Counted from the stretch's first letter, positions 44,880 through 54,423 are shown. The stretch: 64,000 nucleotides of DNA from Arcticimaribacter sp965277835 (GCA_965277835.1 OZ255841.1:1612001-1676000), one strand, 5' to 3'. Made by a program: numbers and translations. Notes: generated from the sequence alone by a model not told the origin.

Positions 44880-45914
44880 TCAATTGTTAGCAATTATATT
44901 TTTTGTTTTCTCTCTACGATTAAATAATATGTTTCGTGCCATAAATAGGGCTTCTTTAAAAGATTCTGAATTTGCAGTTCCTTTCCCTGCAATTTCAAAT
45001 GCCGTTCCATGGTCTGGCGAAGTTCTTATATGTGATAGCCCTGCCGTATAATTTACGCCTTGTCCAAATGATAATGTTTTAAATGGAATTAGCCCTTGGT
45101 CGTGGTAGATTGCCAAAACGGCATCGAATTGAAGATGTGTTTGAGCAGCAAAAAAACTATCGGCAGCATAAGGTCCCAACACAATATTACCTTGGTCATA
45201 AATTTTCTTTAGAATAGGACGAAGTATTTCATCGTCTTCTTTTCCTATAACGCCTTTATCTCCTGTATGTGGATTAATCCCTAGAACCCCAATCTTGGGT
45301 TTAGAAATCCCAAAATCTTTTTTTAAAGAGTCTATCATTAAATTTATTTTCCCTTCAACACGTTCTGGTGTAATTAATGGAATAACATCACTAATAGGTA
45401 CATGATCTGTGAGCAGACCTACTTTAATTTTTTCAGCAACCATAAACATAAGACTTTTCCCTCCTAATTCTTGGCTTAAATACTCGGTATGCCCTGGGAA
45501 TTTAAATGTCTCTGATTGAATGTTATGCTTGTCAATGGGTGCTGTTACTAAAACATCTACTTTGTTTTCCTTAAGATCTTTTATAGAAGCTGATAACGAT
45601 TTAATAGCATATTCTCCTCCTTGTTGAGTAGATTCCCCAAAAGCAGTTGTAAAAGGAGCACTCCAAACATCCATTATATTAAGTTGGTTGGGGCTCAATT
45701 TCCCTTGACTTTTATATGGATTTAAGGGTGTTCTCAATTCTAAGTGTCTTTTTTGAAAACTAATTAGTTTCATGTTTGCATAAACGATCGGGGTAAAAAA
45801 ATCGAAAATGCGTTTATCTTCAAATACTTTTAAGATAATTTCTATTCCAATTCCGTTAGGGTCTCCTATTGAAATCCCTACTTTTATTTTTCGAGCTTCT
45901 TCCATCAATGCCAT
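44880..45914 (-). CDS. pdxA: 4-hydroxythreonine-4-phosphate dehydrogenase
   Basis: About 344 residues. PdxA oxidises 4-phosphohydroxy-L-threonine in the DXP-dependent pathway to pyridoxal phosphate, with NAD(P) and a divalent metal. Seen are KVGISIGDPNGIGIEIILK at the N-terminus, TAPIDKHNIQSETFKFPGHTEYL (in part: APIDKHNIQSETFKFPGHTE), the metal His in PGHTEY, and GVNYTAGLSHIRTSPDHGTA with its His ligand. I used the ATG at 45914 (MALMEEARK); 45905 is possible. A TTG further upstream lies in a -7-like promoter element and is unlikely. Confidence 0.93.
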   Translation of the reverse strand: MALMEEARKIKVGISIGDPNGIGIEIILKVFEDKRIFDFFTPIVYANMKLISFQKRHLELRTPLNPYKSQGKLSPNQLNIMDVWSAPFTTAFGESTQQGGEYAIKSLSASIKDLKENKVDVLVTAPIDKHNIQSETFKFPGHTEYLSQELGGKSLMFMVAEKIKVGLLTDHVPISDVIPLITPERVEGKINLMIDSLKKDFGISKPKIGVLGINPHTGDKGVIGKEDDEILRPILKKIYDQGNIVLGPYAADSFFAAQTHLQFDAVLAIYHDQGLIPFKTLSFGQGVNYTAGLSHIRTSPDHGTAFEIAGKGTANSESFKEALFMARNILFNRREKTKNIIANN

Positions 45915-45938
45915 TAGATTTATTACTAAATTTAACTG

Positions 45939-45946
45939 CAAAGTTA
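45939..45946 (-). promoter_or_regulatory. Likely -7 element for pdxA
   Basis: TAACTTTG on the minus strand, 25 bases before the chosen pdxA start, in the 50-bp gap shared with divergent ribE. A clear -33 TTG was not found. Confidence 0.4.
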
Positions 45947-45964
45947 ATTAATATAATCTAGGAA

Positions 45965-46552
45965 ATGTTTACAGGAATTATAGAAGATTTCGGAGTAGTT
46001 AAACGCTTGGTTAAAGAGGATGAAAATCTTCATATTACGGTAGAAAGTAATTTAACTCCAGAGCTGAAAATAGACCAAAGTATTGCTCATAATGGTGTGT
46101 GTTTAACGGTTGTAGCAATTAAAGAAAACCAATATACAATTACGGCAATTAAAGAAACTTTAGACAAGACCAACTTAAATGATTTGCAGTTAGAGTCAAA
46201 AGTAAATTTGGAGCGTGCTATGAAATTAGGTGCTCGATTAGATGGACATCTTGTTCAAGGACATATAGATCAAGTAGGTGTTTGTACTCAAATAAAAGAA
46301 ACAGGAGGAAGTTGGTATTATACATTTGAATATGACCCTTCGCAAAAAAATATTACTATTGAAAAAGGCTCTATAACAATTAATGGTGTTAGCTTAACTG
46401 TTGTTAATTCTGGTGTCTCAAGTTTTTCGGTTGCTATAATTCCATATACATACGAGCATACTAATTTTCATACTATAGAAATAAACACTAAAGTAAATAT
46501 TGAGTTTGATGTTATTGGGAAATATATCGCTAAAATTCAATTATTGAATTAA
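45965..46552 (+). CDS. ribE: Riboflavin synthase alpha chain
   Basis: A 195-residue protein made of two similar lumazine-binding beta barrels (about 1-95 and 96-190). Typical sequences are the N-terminal MFTGIIEDFGVV, NGVCLTVV, LDGHLVQGHIDQVG and the repeated INGVSLTVV. It joins two molecules of 6,7-dimethyl-8-ribityllumazine to make riboflavin. recA follows after 35 bp on the same strand. Confidence 0.96.
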   Translation: MFTGIIEDFGVVKRLVKEDENLHITVESNLTPELKIDQSIAHNGVCLTVVAIKENQYTITAIKETLDKTNLNDLQLESKVNLERAMKLGARLDGHLVQGHIDQVGVCTQIKETGGSWYYTFEYDPSQKNITIEKGSITINGVSLTVVNSGVSSFSVAIIPYTYEHTNFHTIEINTKVNIEFDVIGKYIAKIQLLN

Positions 46553-46587
46553 AGAAAGTAGTAAATTCGTAAAAAGAAAAAACAACT

Positions 46588-47592
46588 ATGGCAGACGATA
46601 ACGCAGCAAAACGGAAAGCACTTCAACTTACATTAGATAAACTAGATAAAGTCTACGGAAAAGGTGCTGTAATGAAATTAGGCGATACCGCTGTAGAAGA
46701 AGTAGAATCTATTTCTTCTGGTTCAATAGGGCTTGATATTGCATTAGGAGTTGGTGGATATCCTAAAGGAAGAGTCATTGAAATTTATGGCCCCGAATCT
46801 TCTGGAAAAACAACATTGACACTACACGCTATTGCCGAATGTCAGAAAAAAGGAGGAGTAGCAGCATTTATAGACGCTGAGCATGCATTCGACCGTTTTT
46901 ATGCAGAAAAACTGGGAATAGATATTAACGAACTTATTATTTCTCAACCAGACCACGGAGAACAAGCTCTTGAAATTGCAGACAATCTAATTCGATCTGG
47001 CGCTGTTGATATTGTAGTAATTGATTCGGTTGCGGCATTAACTCCCAAAAGCGAAATTGAAGGCGAAATGGGAGACTCTAAAATGGGACTTCATGCACGT
47101 TTAATGTCGCAAGCTCTTAGAAAATTAACAGGGTCTATTAGCCGAACAAACTGCACGGTGTTCTTTATTAACCAGCTCCGCGAAAAAATTGGCGTTATGT
47201 TTGGAAACCCCGAAACAACAACTGGCGGGAATGCACTTAAATTTTATGCCTCAGTGCGTTTAGACATTCGCCGTTCTACTTCAATAAAAAATGCAGATGC
47301 CGAAGTTTTAGGGAATAAAACACGCGTTAAAGTGGTAAAAAATAAAGTAGCACCACCTTTTAAAACAACCGAGTTTGATATAATTTATGGAGAAGGTATT
47401 TCTAAATTAGGAGAAATTATTGATATAGGTGTAAATTATGAAATCATTAAAAAATCAGGCTCTTGGTTTAGTTATGGCGAAACCAAATTAGGACAAGGAC
47501 GCGATGCCGTAAAAACATTGCTAATGGATAATCCAGAGCTAATGGAAGAATTAGAACAGAAAATTTTAAGCACCCTGGCAGCAGTAAATTAA
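46588..47592 (+). CDS. recA: Recombinase A
   Basis: A 334-residue RecA. The Walker A is GPESSGKTTLTL (about 68-79), Walker B VIDSVAAL, the L2 region NCTVFFINQLREKIGVMFGNPETT, and the DNA-binding L1 LTPKSEIEGEMGDS. It pairs homologous DNA and activates the SOS response. The C-terminal acidic tail is short, as is usual in Bacteroidota. No LexA box was sought successfully upstream. RecA is relevant here because the three defence cassettes are bounded by direct repeats that it could recombine. Confidence 0.98.
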   Translation: MADDNAAKRKALQLTLDKLDKVYGKGAVMKLGDTAVEEVESISSGSIGLDIALGVGGYPKGRVIEIYGPESSGKTTLTLHAIAECQKKGGVAAFIDAEHAFDRFYAEKLGIDINELIISQPDHGEQALEIADNLIRSGAVDIVVIDSVAALTPKSEIEGEMGDSKMGLHARLMSQALRKLTGSISRTNCTVFFINQLREKIGVMFGNPETTTGGNALKFYASVRLDIRRSTSIKNADAEVLGNKTRVKVVKNKVAPPFKTTEFDIIYGEGISKLGEIIDIGVNYEIIKKSGSWFSYGETKLGQGRDAVKTLLMDNPELMEELEQKILSTLAAVN

Positions 47593-47716
47593 AACGTCTT
47601 AATCCCATATACTAGAAGGAACATAGACATTCTAAAAAGTTACTTTTTTTACGGAATACACAATGTAAGTGAATAAGAGCAAATTAGTAAACATAATATT
47701 GTGCAATATATTTACT

Positions 47717-47724
47717 TACCTTTG
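47717..47724 (+). promoter_or_regulatory. -7 element before the His/Cys-rich small membrane protein
   Basis: TACCTTTG lies eight bases before the ATG at 47733; a TTG stands 15 bases upstream of it, shorter than the usual spacer. Plausible start of the metal-linked operon, with a very short leader. Confidence 0.4.
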
Positions 47725-47732
47725 AGGCAGTT

Positions 47733-48065
47733 ATGATACTGAAAAAGAAAAACCCTTTTATTAGAGTACTTGTATCTTTAGTACTAGTTGCTGTTTTTGC
47801 TATTCCTATAGGTATTGAATTGTTAAAGTCTATAGGAGAGCATAAACACAATGCTTGTACCGAAACGTCATTTCATTTTCATCAAGAACCCGATTCTTGT
47901 CTTGTATGTCATTTCAATTTTTCACCATTTCAATTAAACTTAGATTCAGAACCTTACACGGTATATCATTTTTATTCAGAAAAAAAATTATCAAATTACA
48001 TTGATAATGTTTCGTCTTCTTATAGCGAAAATTATTTTTCAAGGGGCCCTCCTAACAATAGCTAA
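47733..48065 (+). CDS. Small His/Cys-rich membrane protein, metal-linked
   Basis: A 110-residue protein with one N-terminal membrane helix (about 9-30) and then a short periplasmic domain dense in metal ligands: EHKHNACTETSFHFHQ and SCLVCHFNFSPF (about 36-70), containing three Cys and several His. It ends in RGPP. It precedes a lipoprotein and a TonB-dependent receptor on the same strand. Such small proteins are seen in flavobacterial copper or zinc loci; I infer metal sensing or delivery to the receptor system. No family name assigned. Confidence 0.65.
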   Translation: MILKKKNPFIRVLVSLVLVAVFAIPIGIELLKSIGEHKHNACTETSFHFHQEPDSCLVCHFNFSPFQLNLDSEPYTVYHFYSEKKLSNYIDNVSSSYSENYFSRGPPNNS

Positions 48066-48153
48066 TTAATTTAATATTCTAGAATTAAACATTTTGTGTA
48101 GTCCGATAAAGATTAACACAATTACTTAGTATTTACCCTTTAAAAATAAAAAA

Positions 48154-48714
48154 ATGAAAACATATAAATTTTTACCCCTTATACTTATTTTAATAGTATC
48201 ATTTGTATCATGCTCAAAAAGTACCGATACCACTCCAGCAGTAGTAAATGAAGAAGAACTTATTACTACAATGACAGTAACCTTAGTGCCTAGCGATTCT
48301 GCAAACCCTACAATAACATTGCAAACAAAGGATTTAGACGGCGATGGCCCTAATCCACCAGTTGTAACAGTTTCAGGGAATCTAAAAACTGGTGTTACAT
48401 ATAGTGGTACTATTGTACTGCTTAACGAATCTGTTTCACCTGCCGAAGATATTACTACGGAAGTAAAAGAAGAGGACAAAGAACATCAGTTTTTTTATAC
48501 TATTGCTGGCGGACTCAATGCCACAACAGAATATACAAGCTTTGATGCAGATAAAAATAATTTAGGAGTAACGTTTAAACTTAATCCAGTTTCTGCTAGT
48601 AAGGGAACGTTAACCTTTACGTTAAGACACGAGCCTAAAAAACCAAATACTGGTCTTGCAGATGCTGGTGGTGAAACCGATATAGAAGCAACTTTTAATA
48701 TTACTATTGAGTAA
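48154..48714 (+). CDS. Lipoprotein of a TonB-receptor-linked family
   Basis: A 186-residue lipoprotein: signal peptide MKTYKFLPLILILIVSFVSC with lipobox Cys at residue 20. The mature part is beta-rich and acidic, e.g. TTMTVTLVPSDS, VVTVSGNLKTGVTYSG, EVKEEDKEHQFFYTI, and ends LTFTLRHEPKKPNTG, NAGGETDIEATF-like. HEP and EDKEHQF could bind a metal. Similar lipoproteins occur next to TonB receptors in Bacteroidota and are thought to help capture the substrate. It lies between the His/Cys-rich protein and the receptor. Confidence 0.7.
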   Translation: MKTYKFLPLILILIVSFVSCSKSTDTTPAVVNEEELITTMTVTLVPSDSANPTITLQTKDLDGDGPNPPVVTVSGNLKTGVTYSGTIVLLNESVSPAEDITTEVKEEDKEHQFFYTIAGGLNATTEYTSFDADKNNLGVTFKLNPVSASKGTLTFTLRHEPKKPNTGLADAGGETDIEATFNITIE

Positions 48715-48767
48715 ATTAAAATACTAATATATTAATTCCTAAATATTTAGGAATATTACGAGTTTGA

Positions 48768-48820
48768 AAAGAAATTGAGTATAATAGAATAAATTATGCT
48801 CAATTTCTTTTATAATTTTT
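48768..48820 (+). terminator. Hairpin with T run between the lipoprotein and receptor genes
   Basis: A stem of about 17 bp (AAAGAAATTGAGTATAAT with its complement ATTATGCTCAATTTCTTT, one mismatch) and a T-rich tail. A smaller palindrome, ATTCCTAAATATTTAGGAAT, stands before it at 48735-48754. Placed 14 bases upstream of the receptor ATG, it may attenuate the receptor gene instead of ending a transcript fully. Confidence 0.6.
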
Positions 48821-48833
48821 TTGTAAAGAACCA

Positions 48834-51239
48834 ATGTATAACCGTTTTTATATTATACTCTTATTTAATTGTATAATGGCGTATTCGCAGAATTGTAATA
48901 CTACTTTTTCAGGTAGAATTATTGATTTTCATGACGGTACTCCACTTGCAGGAGCAATTTTAACGTTTAATGATACTAACGAACAAATTCAAGCTGACTT
49001 CGAAGGTTTTTTTAGTATTACAAACTTATGCAACCAATCGTATACTCTAAAAATTTCGCACCCATCTTGTAATACTAAAGAAGTAACTGTCAAAGTTTTT
49101 GGCGATACTAATAAAACTATAAAGCTAGAACATCATATCAAAGAACTTAATGAGGTTACTGTCTATGGTAGTTCTTTTCGTGAAAAGTCAAAAACGTTAA
49201 TAGAAAATAAAATTTCAAATGAAACTTTAGAAAATTATAGTGGCACAACTTTAGGCGATGCCCTAAATAGTTTATCTGGGGTGTCCTCTCTTAATACTGG
49301 AAATTCGGTTGTAAAACCAGTGATTAATGGTTTACACAGTAGCCGCGTTATAATTATGAATAATGGTGTTAGAATGGAAGACCAAGAATGGGGCGCCGAG
49401 CATTCGCCAAATGTTGATATAAATTCACTTGGTAATATTACTCTAATAAAAGGTGCAGGGGCATTACAGTATAGCGGAAGTGCATTGGGCGGTGTTATAA
49501 TTGCCGAAGCTCCAGAAGTTAAATTTAAAGATAGCCTTTATGGTAAAGCGTTATTTAAGGCTGCTACTAATGGACGAGGAGGTACGTTTACCACACAATT
49601 TACCAAGACCCAAACAAACGGATTATATTCATCTGCTCAACTAACCTTAAAACGTTTTGGCGATTTTGAAGCACCGAATTATATATTAAGCAATACTGGA
49701 ATTATTGAAAGTAATGGGTCTTTTCGGATAGGGCTTAACCACTTTAAATACGGTGTAGAGTTATACTACTCTATATTTAAGAACGAAATAGGAATTTTAA
49801 GAGCATCCCATTCTAGTAGCTCTCAAGACCAAATTAGATCAATAAACAGCGAAAGACCTTTAATAATAAATGACTTTAGCTATAAAATTAATCCTCCTAA
49901 GCAAGAGGTTACACATCATATAGTTAGGGTGAAGGGGTTCAAAATATTTGAAGGTCTCGGGAAGTTAAATATGCAATATGATTTTCAAAGGAATATACGT
50001 TTAGAGTATGACATTAGACGTGGAGATGACAGGGATAAACCATCAACAGATTTAGAACTTGATACGCATAGTATAATGGTTGACTTGGACGCTCAAATTT
50101 CCAATATATTAAAATTTAAAACGGGTATAGTAGGGCGCTATCAAAATAATTTTCCGGACCCAAGTACTGGTGTTCGAAGAATAATACCGGATTATGATAA
50201 ATATGATGTAGGAATATACGCAATAGCAGATTTTCAAGCAAGCGATAAATGGCTTTTGGAAGCTGGCGGGCGATTTGATTATTCGTATATGGATGTGTTT
50301 AAATTTTATAGGACATCGTTTTGGGAATCTCGCAATTATCAAAACCTCTTCCCCGAAATTATAGTAGAAGAATTAGACAATCAAATAGCAACTAACCCAA
50401 AACTAGATTTTCATAATTTTTCTGCAACTCTTGGAACCAGATATAGCATTGACGAAGCCTACACACTATTTTTTAATTATTCAATTGCATCTAGGTTGCC
50501 CAACCCTTCGGAATTATTTAGCGAGGGATTGCACCATTCTTCTGCACGTATAGAATTAGGTGATTTAAGATTTAATTCTGAGATAGGGCATAAGGTTGGC
50601 TTAACCTTTCAGCTCCAAAAGAAAAACCTTAGTTTATCCATTAACCCCTATATTAACACAATTAATAATTTTATATTAATTGAACCTACTCAAGTTCAAC
50701 AAACCATAAGAGGTAATTTTCAAGTTTGGGAATATAGACAAACTAACGCCCAATTATATGGTTTAGATTTTGATGCTTCTTTTGCGTTTCACAAAAACTT
50801 TTATTTAGACACTCAATTTTCATTTGTAAGAGGTAATGATATTACAAAAAACGAACCTTTGATAAGTATTCCTCCTATTAATATAAATAATGAAATTGTG
50901 TATCAAAGCCGAAAACGCAACAACCTAAAATTAGCATTAAAAAATCAATATGTGTTTCGTCAAAACAAATATCCTGACAATAATTTTGAGGTTTTTATAC
51001 CATTATCACAAACCACAGAAACTGTTGACATTAGCACTCCACCCGATGCGTACCAGTTGCTTAATTTTACTTCAAGCATTGATTTTAAAACAAAGAAAAA
51101 CTGTAGTTTAACCTTGCGTTTTGAGGTTACTAATTTGTTAAACACATCATACCGAAATTACCTAAATAGGTTACGCTATTACGCCCATGACTTAGGGCGG
51201 AATTTTATTTTAACTGCTAAGTATAATTTTGGATCGTAG
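48834..51239 (+). CDS. TonB-dependent outer-membrane receptor
   Basis: An 801-residue receptor. A signal peptide (MYNRFYIILLFNCIMAYSQ) is followed by a carboxypeptidase-regulatory-like domain (about 24-98), a plug (about 108-215, with VVKPVINGLHSSRVIIMNNG and LIKGAGALQYSGSALGGVI) and a 22-strand barrel ending in NFILTAKYNFGS, whose last aromatic-region residues are typical for BamA recognition. It imports a substrate with energy from TonB. The neighbours suggest a metal or metal chelate; the early His-containing segment GAEHSPNV is a possible contact. This is inference. Confidence 0.92.
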   Translation: MYNRFYIILLFNCIMAYSQNCNTTFSGRIIDFHDGTPLAGAILTFNDTNEQIQADFEGFFSITNLCNQSYTLKISHPSCNTKEVTVKVFGDTNKTIKLEHHIKELNEVTVYGSSFREKSKTLIENKISNETLENYSGTTLGDALNSLSGVSSLNTGNSVVKPVINGLHSSRVIIMNNGVRMEDQEWGAEHSPNVDINSLGNITLIKGAGALQYSGSALGGVIIAEAPEVKFKDSLYGKALFKAATNGRGGTFTTQFTKTQTNGLYSSAQLTLKRFGDFEAPNYILSNTGIIESNGSFRIGLNHFKYGVELYYSIFKNEIGILRASHSSSSQDQIRSINSERPLIINDFSYKINPPKQEVTHHIVRVKGFKIFEGLGKLNMQYDFQRNIRLEYDIRRGDDRDKPSTDLELDTHSIMVDLDAQISNILKFKTGIVGRYQNNFPDPSTGVRRIIPDYDKYDVGIYAIADFQASDKWLLEAGGRFDYSYMDVFKFYRTSFWESRNYQNLFPEIIVEELDNQIATNPKLDFHNFSATLGTRYSIDEAYTLFFNYSIASRLPNPSELFSEGLHHSSARIELGDLRFNSEIGHKVGLTFQLQKKNLSLSINPYINTINNFILIEPTQVQQTIRGNFQVWEYRQTNAQLYGLDFDASFAFHKNFYLDTQFSFVRGNDITKNEPLISIPPININNEIVYQSRKRNNLKLALKNQYVFRQNKYPDNNFEVFIPLSQTTETVDISTPPDAYQLLNFTSSIDFKTKKNCSLTLRFEVTNLLNTSYRNYLNRLRYYAHDLGRNFILTAKYNFGS

Positions 51240-51287
51240 TATAAAACATAATTAAACCCTCTTGTAGATAACGTTTTTTATAGAAGA

Positions 51288-52304
51288 TTATTCAAAATTT
51301 ATCCAAGCTAATTGGCTCTTCTTTTTAAATTTATCAAATTTTTCAAAACTAGAAACAAACCATTTTTTTATTTTCTCATCTGAACCTTTATCATTCAGAT
51401 ATTTTCCTAAGTCTTCCTCCAAATAAAAACGAGTTCCTAAATTATCAAAATATTCTGGTTCAAATGAGTTTCCATAATTTTTAAAAGCTTCTAAAAACTT
51501 CTCATATTGTGTATGTTTTTTGTCAACATACATTTGTGTTGACAGCTTTAAAGTATCTAATTCAATGGCATAAAGAATTTCTGACCACGCTGTCTTTTCT
51601 GTTTCTAAAACACCTTCTTTATAACAACATATTCTATTATTAGTTCTTGACTGATCCTCGTCCTTAACAGCGTTTTTGCCGAATAAACGTATAAAATCCT
51701 CTTTACACCCCTCAAGATGAAAGTCTATTATTTCGAGTGTTTTTTTCATGTTTTCCATTGACAGAAAATGTTCAGCTCTAAAAGTATTGTCTTGTGCCAT
51801 TTTATATTGAGTTAAAAATTTAAGGTATTCTGCTACTAAAGGATTATCCTTTTCATATTTTTTTAAAAACTTTGCTACTTCATACCATTTGAATTGCTTA
51901 AAGTTATATTTACCATCTTGATTTTTCACTTCTGAATACTTAGTACAGTAACACAAATGTTTTTCATGTTCTTTAAAGTGATGGTCTAAAGCTTTACTAT
52001 ATCGTTCTAATTGCTGAAAACCTTCACGAGATTCTATCTTATTTTCTATAAAACAAATTGTATTACTCCCTTCTATAACCATGTCAATAATACAGTTAGA
52101 ATCATCATCATTATTAGATAAATCTTTTCTAAGTTGTGTCCGTATCCTATAATCATCTTCGGGTAACTTTAAAAAATTACTGATAAAACCTAATTTGATA
52201 TCCTTGTATAGCCTCAATATATTAGCAAAACACTCTGTATTAAAATCTTCTAGAGGTGTTTTATTCGGATTATTCTTATATAGTTTTATCAGGTCTAAAA
52301 ACAT
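51288..52304 (-). CDS. Stand-alone PD-(D/E)XK nuclease-superfamily protein
   Basis: A 338-residue protein whose first 110 residues have a complete PD-(D/E)XK site: Glu24 in NTECFANIL, Asp74 in CIIDMVIEG, E87-N-K89 in ICFIENKIES and Q98 in QQLERYSKAL, the PDDEXK_4-like pattern. The rest is helical with no recognised domain. Similar proteins are often found in defence regions, though the function is unproven. It lies alone between a TonB receptor and an ABC transporter gene, with gaps of 48 and 23 bp. No gene-end repeats surround it. Confidence 0.75.
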   Translation of the reverse strand: MFLDLIKLYKNNPNKTPLEDFNTECFANILRLYKDIKLGFISNFLKLPEDDYRIRTQLRKDLSNNDDDSNCIIDMVIEGSNTICFIENKIESREGFQQLERYSKALDHHFKEHEKHLCYCTKYSEVKNQDGKYNFKQFKWYEVAKFLKKYEKDNPLVAEYLKFLTQYKMAQDNTFRAEHFLSMENMKKTLEIIDFHLEGCKEDFIRLFGKNAVKDEDQSRTNNRICCYKEGVLETEKTAWSEILYAIELDTLKLSTQMYVDKKHTQYEKFLEAFKNYGNSFEPEYFDNLGTRFYLEEDLGKYLNDKGSDEKIKKWFVSSFEKFDKFKKKSQLAWINFE

Positions 52305-52327
52305 TTCAACTTTTTATTTAATAAACC

Positions 52328-54064
52328 TTAAATTCGAGATTGATACGTATATAATTCATAATACCTCCCTTTGAGTGCAATTAAATCGTCGTGTTTACCA
52401 CGTTCAACAATATTACCATTTTCTACAACTAAAATTTGATCTGCTTTTTGAATAGTACTCAGCCTGTGTGCTATTACAAAAGTTGTTCTGTGCTTCATTA
52501 ATACACCTAAACTTTTTTGAATAAAAGCTTCGCTCTGGGTATCTAAGTTCGATGTGGCTTCATCTAAAACAACAATTTTGGGCTGAGCCAACAAAGCTCG
52601 GGCAATAGAAATACGCTGTCTTTGTCCACCCGATAATTTTATTCCACGCTCACCAATAACAGTATTTAAACCCTCTTCAAAGCGGTCTGTAAATTCATTT
52701 ATATAAGCCCCTTCAACGGCTTCCATAAGTTCTTCTTCTGTGGCACTGGGTCTTGGGAAAAGAATATTTTCGCGAATAGTTCCTTCGTACAAGAAATCAT
52801 CTTGAAGGACTACCCCTATTTGACTTCTAAAACTTTTTAAATCTACCTTAGATAAATCTACCCCATCTACTAATACGTGCCCAGAAGTTGGGTCAAGAAA
52901 AGCAGTTACTAAACTCGCAATGGTTGTTTTCCCAGAACCCGAAGATCCCACCAAAGCAGTAACACTTCCTTTAGGTGCTTCAAACGAAATATTATGTAAT
53001 ACTTCTGTGTTATCATCATACCCAAAAGACACGTCTTTAAAAGAGACATCTCCTTTAATTTGTGCCATAGTTACTGTTCTGGTTTCAATATTATTTTCTT
53101 CTGGTAAACGCATTAATTCTTGGGTACGGTCTAAACCTGCAAAAGCTTCTGTAAGTTGGCTACCAATGTTGCTCATCTGTACAATTGGCGCAATCATAAA
53201 ACCTAAGAAAAGTGTAAACGACACAAATTCTCCATAGGTCATGGTATTATTCATTATAAAATAACCCCCTATGCCCATAATGCCCGCAGATGCTAAGCCT
53301 AACAAAAAAGTAGATGAGCTAGTCATAAATGCTGTGGCGGTTAAACTTTTTTTGACATTCTGAAATAGCTTATGAACCCCTTTTTCGAAAACCTGTTGTT
53401 CTTGTTTTTCCGCATTAAACCCTTTAATTACGCGTATTCCATTTAAGGTCTCGGTAAGCCGTCCTGTAACTTCTGCATTAATTTTTCCCCGAACCCTAAA
53501 AATAGGACGAATGTAACCAAATGCTTTTAACGCAATTAAAGCGAAAACAGCAACAGGGAGTAACACAAAGAGTGTCATTAAAGCATTGATTTTAATTAGG
53601 ATAATTAAAGAAATAATAGCCGTAATACTCCCTCCTATGAGTTGAACCAAGCCTGTTCCAACTAAATTCCGAACGCCTTCAACATCGGTCATAACCCTTG
53701 AAACCAACGCCCCTGATTTATTATTGTCAAAAAACCTAATCGGTAATTTCAAAAGTTTTTTCTGAACCTCAGCACGAAGAAGAGAAATTAAATATTGTGC
53801 TTCTACACTCAAAATACGGGTTAACGAAAACGAGCTTATGGATTGAAATAATAGCGCGCCGCAAACAATAACTAAAAGTATTGTAAGTGCATGGGTGTCT
53901 TTTGCCGGAATTACCTCATCAATTAAATTCTTGCTTGCATAAGGTAAAACCAAGCCCGATAAACTTCGGATAATAATTAAAAAAAGCCCTAGCGAAATTA
54001 TCTTTCGGCGTGGCCAAATAAATTCTTTAAATGCCCAACTAAAAGAAACCTTATCTTTATTCAT
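52328..54064 (-). CDS. MsbA-like ABC transporter (fused permease and ATPase)
   Basis: About 578 residues from the ATG at 54064 (MNKDKVSFSW). Six membrane helices (about 20-300) are followed by an ATPase domain: Walker A GSSGSGKTT, signature LSGGQRQRISIARALL, Walker B IVVLDEATSNLD and the switch His in VIAHRLS. The type exports lipids or drugs as a homodimer across the inner membrane. A TTG 10 codons upstream also lies in frame but is less likely. The stop is 23 bases from the nuclease gene on the same strand. Confidence 0.93.
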   Translation of the reverse strand: MNKDKVSFSWAFKEFIWPRRKIISLGLFLIIIRSLSGLVLPYASKNLIDEVIPAKDTHALTILLVIVCGALLFQSISSFSLTRILSVEAQYLISLLRAEVQKKLLKLPIRFFDNNKSGALVSRVMTDVEGVRNLVGTGLVQLIGGSITAIISLIILIKINALMTLFVLLPVAVFALIALKAFGYIRPIFRVRGKINAEVTGRLTETLNGIRVIKGFNAEKQEQQVFEKGVHKLFQNVKKSLTATAFMTSSSTFLLGLASAGIMGIGGYFIMNNTMTYGEFVSFTLFLGFMIAPIVQMSNIGSQLTEAFAGLDRTQELMRLPEENNIETRTVTMAQIKGDVSFKDVSFGYDDNTEVLHNISFEAPKGSVTALVGSSGSGKTTIASLVTAFLDPTSGHVLVDGVDLSKVDLKSFRSQIGVVLQDDFLYEGTIRENILFPRPSATEEELMEAVEGAYINEFTDRFEEGLNTVIGERGIKLSGGQRQRISIARALLAQPKIVVLDEATSNLDTQSEAFIQKSLGVLMKHRTTFVIAHRLSTIQKADQILVVENGNIVERGKHDDLIALKGRYYELYTYQSRI

Positions 54065-54146
54065 ATTTTTGTTATTATTTAAATAAAAGTACAAGAAAAC
54101 TCTTGATAATAGGCTATAAAAAACAAAGCTGTTATAAATACTATTT

Positions 54147-54338
54147 ATGGAAGAAGAAATTTTGGCGGGTTCCCCATATGTTTACGTAGCAATTAGTATG
54201 CTTTTTGGTGCAATTGGTGCCTATATAGTTGACCAAAAAGGGAGAACCCTTTATAAAGGATTTTTAGTAGGTTTTTTCTTCGGGTTATTAGGCGTTTTGG
54301 CGTTATTTTTTTTAAAAAGTAAAAGGCAGAAAAAATAA
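54147..54338 (+). CDS. Small two-helix membrane protein
   Basis: A 63-residue protein with two predicted helices (about 10-28 and 39-56) separated by a charged turn (DQKGRTLYKG) and a basic tail (KSKRQKK). A Gly-rich pattern recalls Gly-zipper proteins. It lies divergent from the ABC transporter and upstream of the arsenosugar cluster. No function known; it could be a distant relative of small superinfection- or stress-linked membrane peptides. Confidence 0.55.
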   Translation: MEEEILAGSPYVYVAISMLFGAIGAYIVDQKGRTLYKGFLVGFFFGLLGVLALFFLKSKRQKK

Positions 54339-54423
54339 CTTTGCCTCTTAGCGTCAGAAATTATTCGACACCCTCAAAGCGCGTTATTTTATATATCTTT
54401 ATACTCTAAAATATAATGACACA

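Noticed and set aside
51240..52330. Fourth cassette with duplicated ABC-transporter gene end around the PD-(D/E)XK gene
   Set aside because: I compared the 3' end of the ABC gene with the region beyond the nuclease gene and found no second copy.
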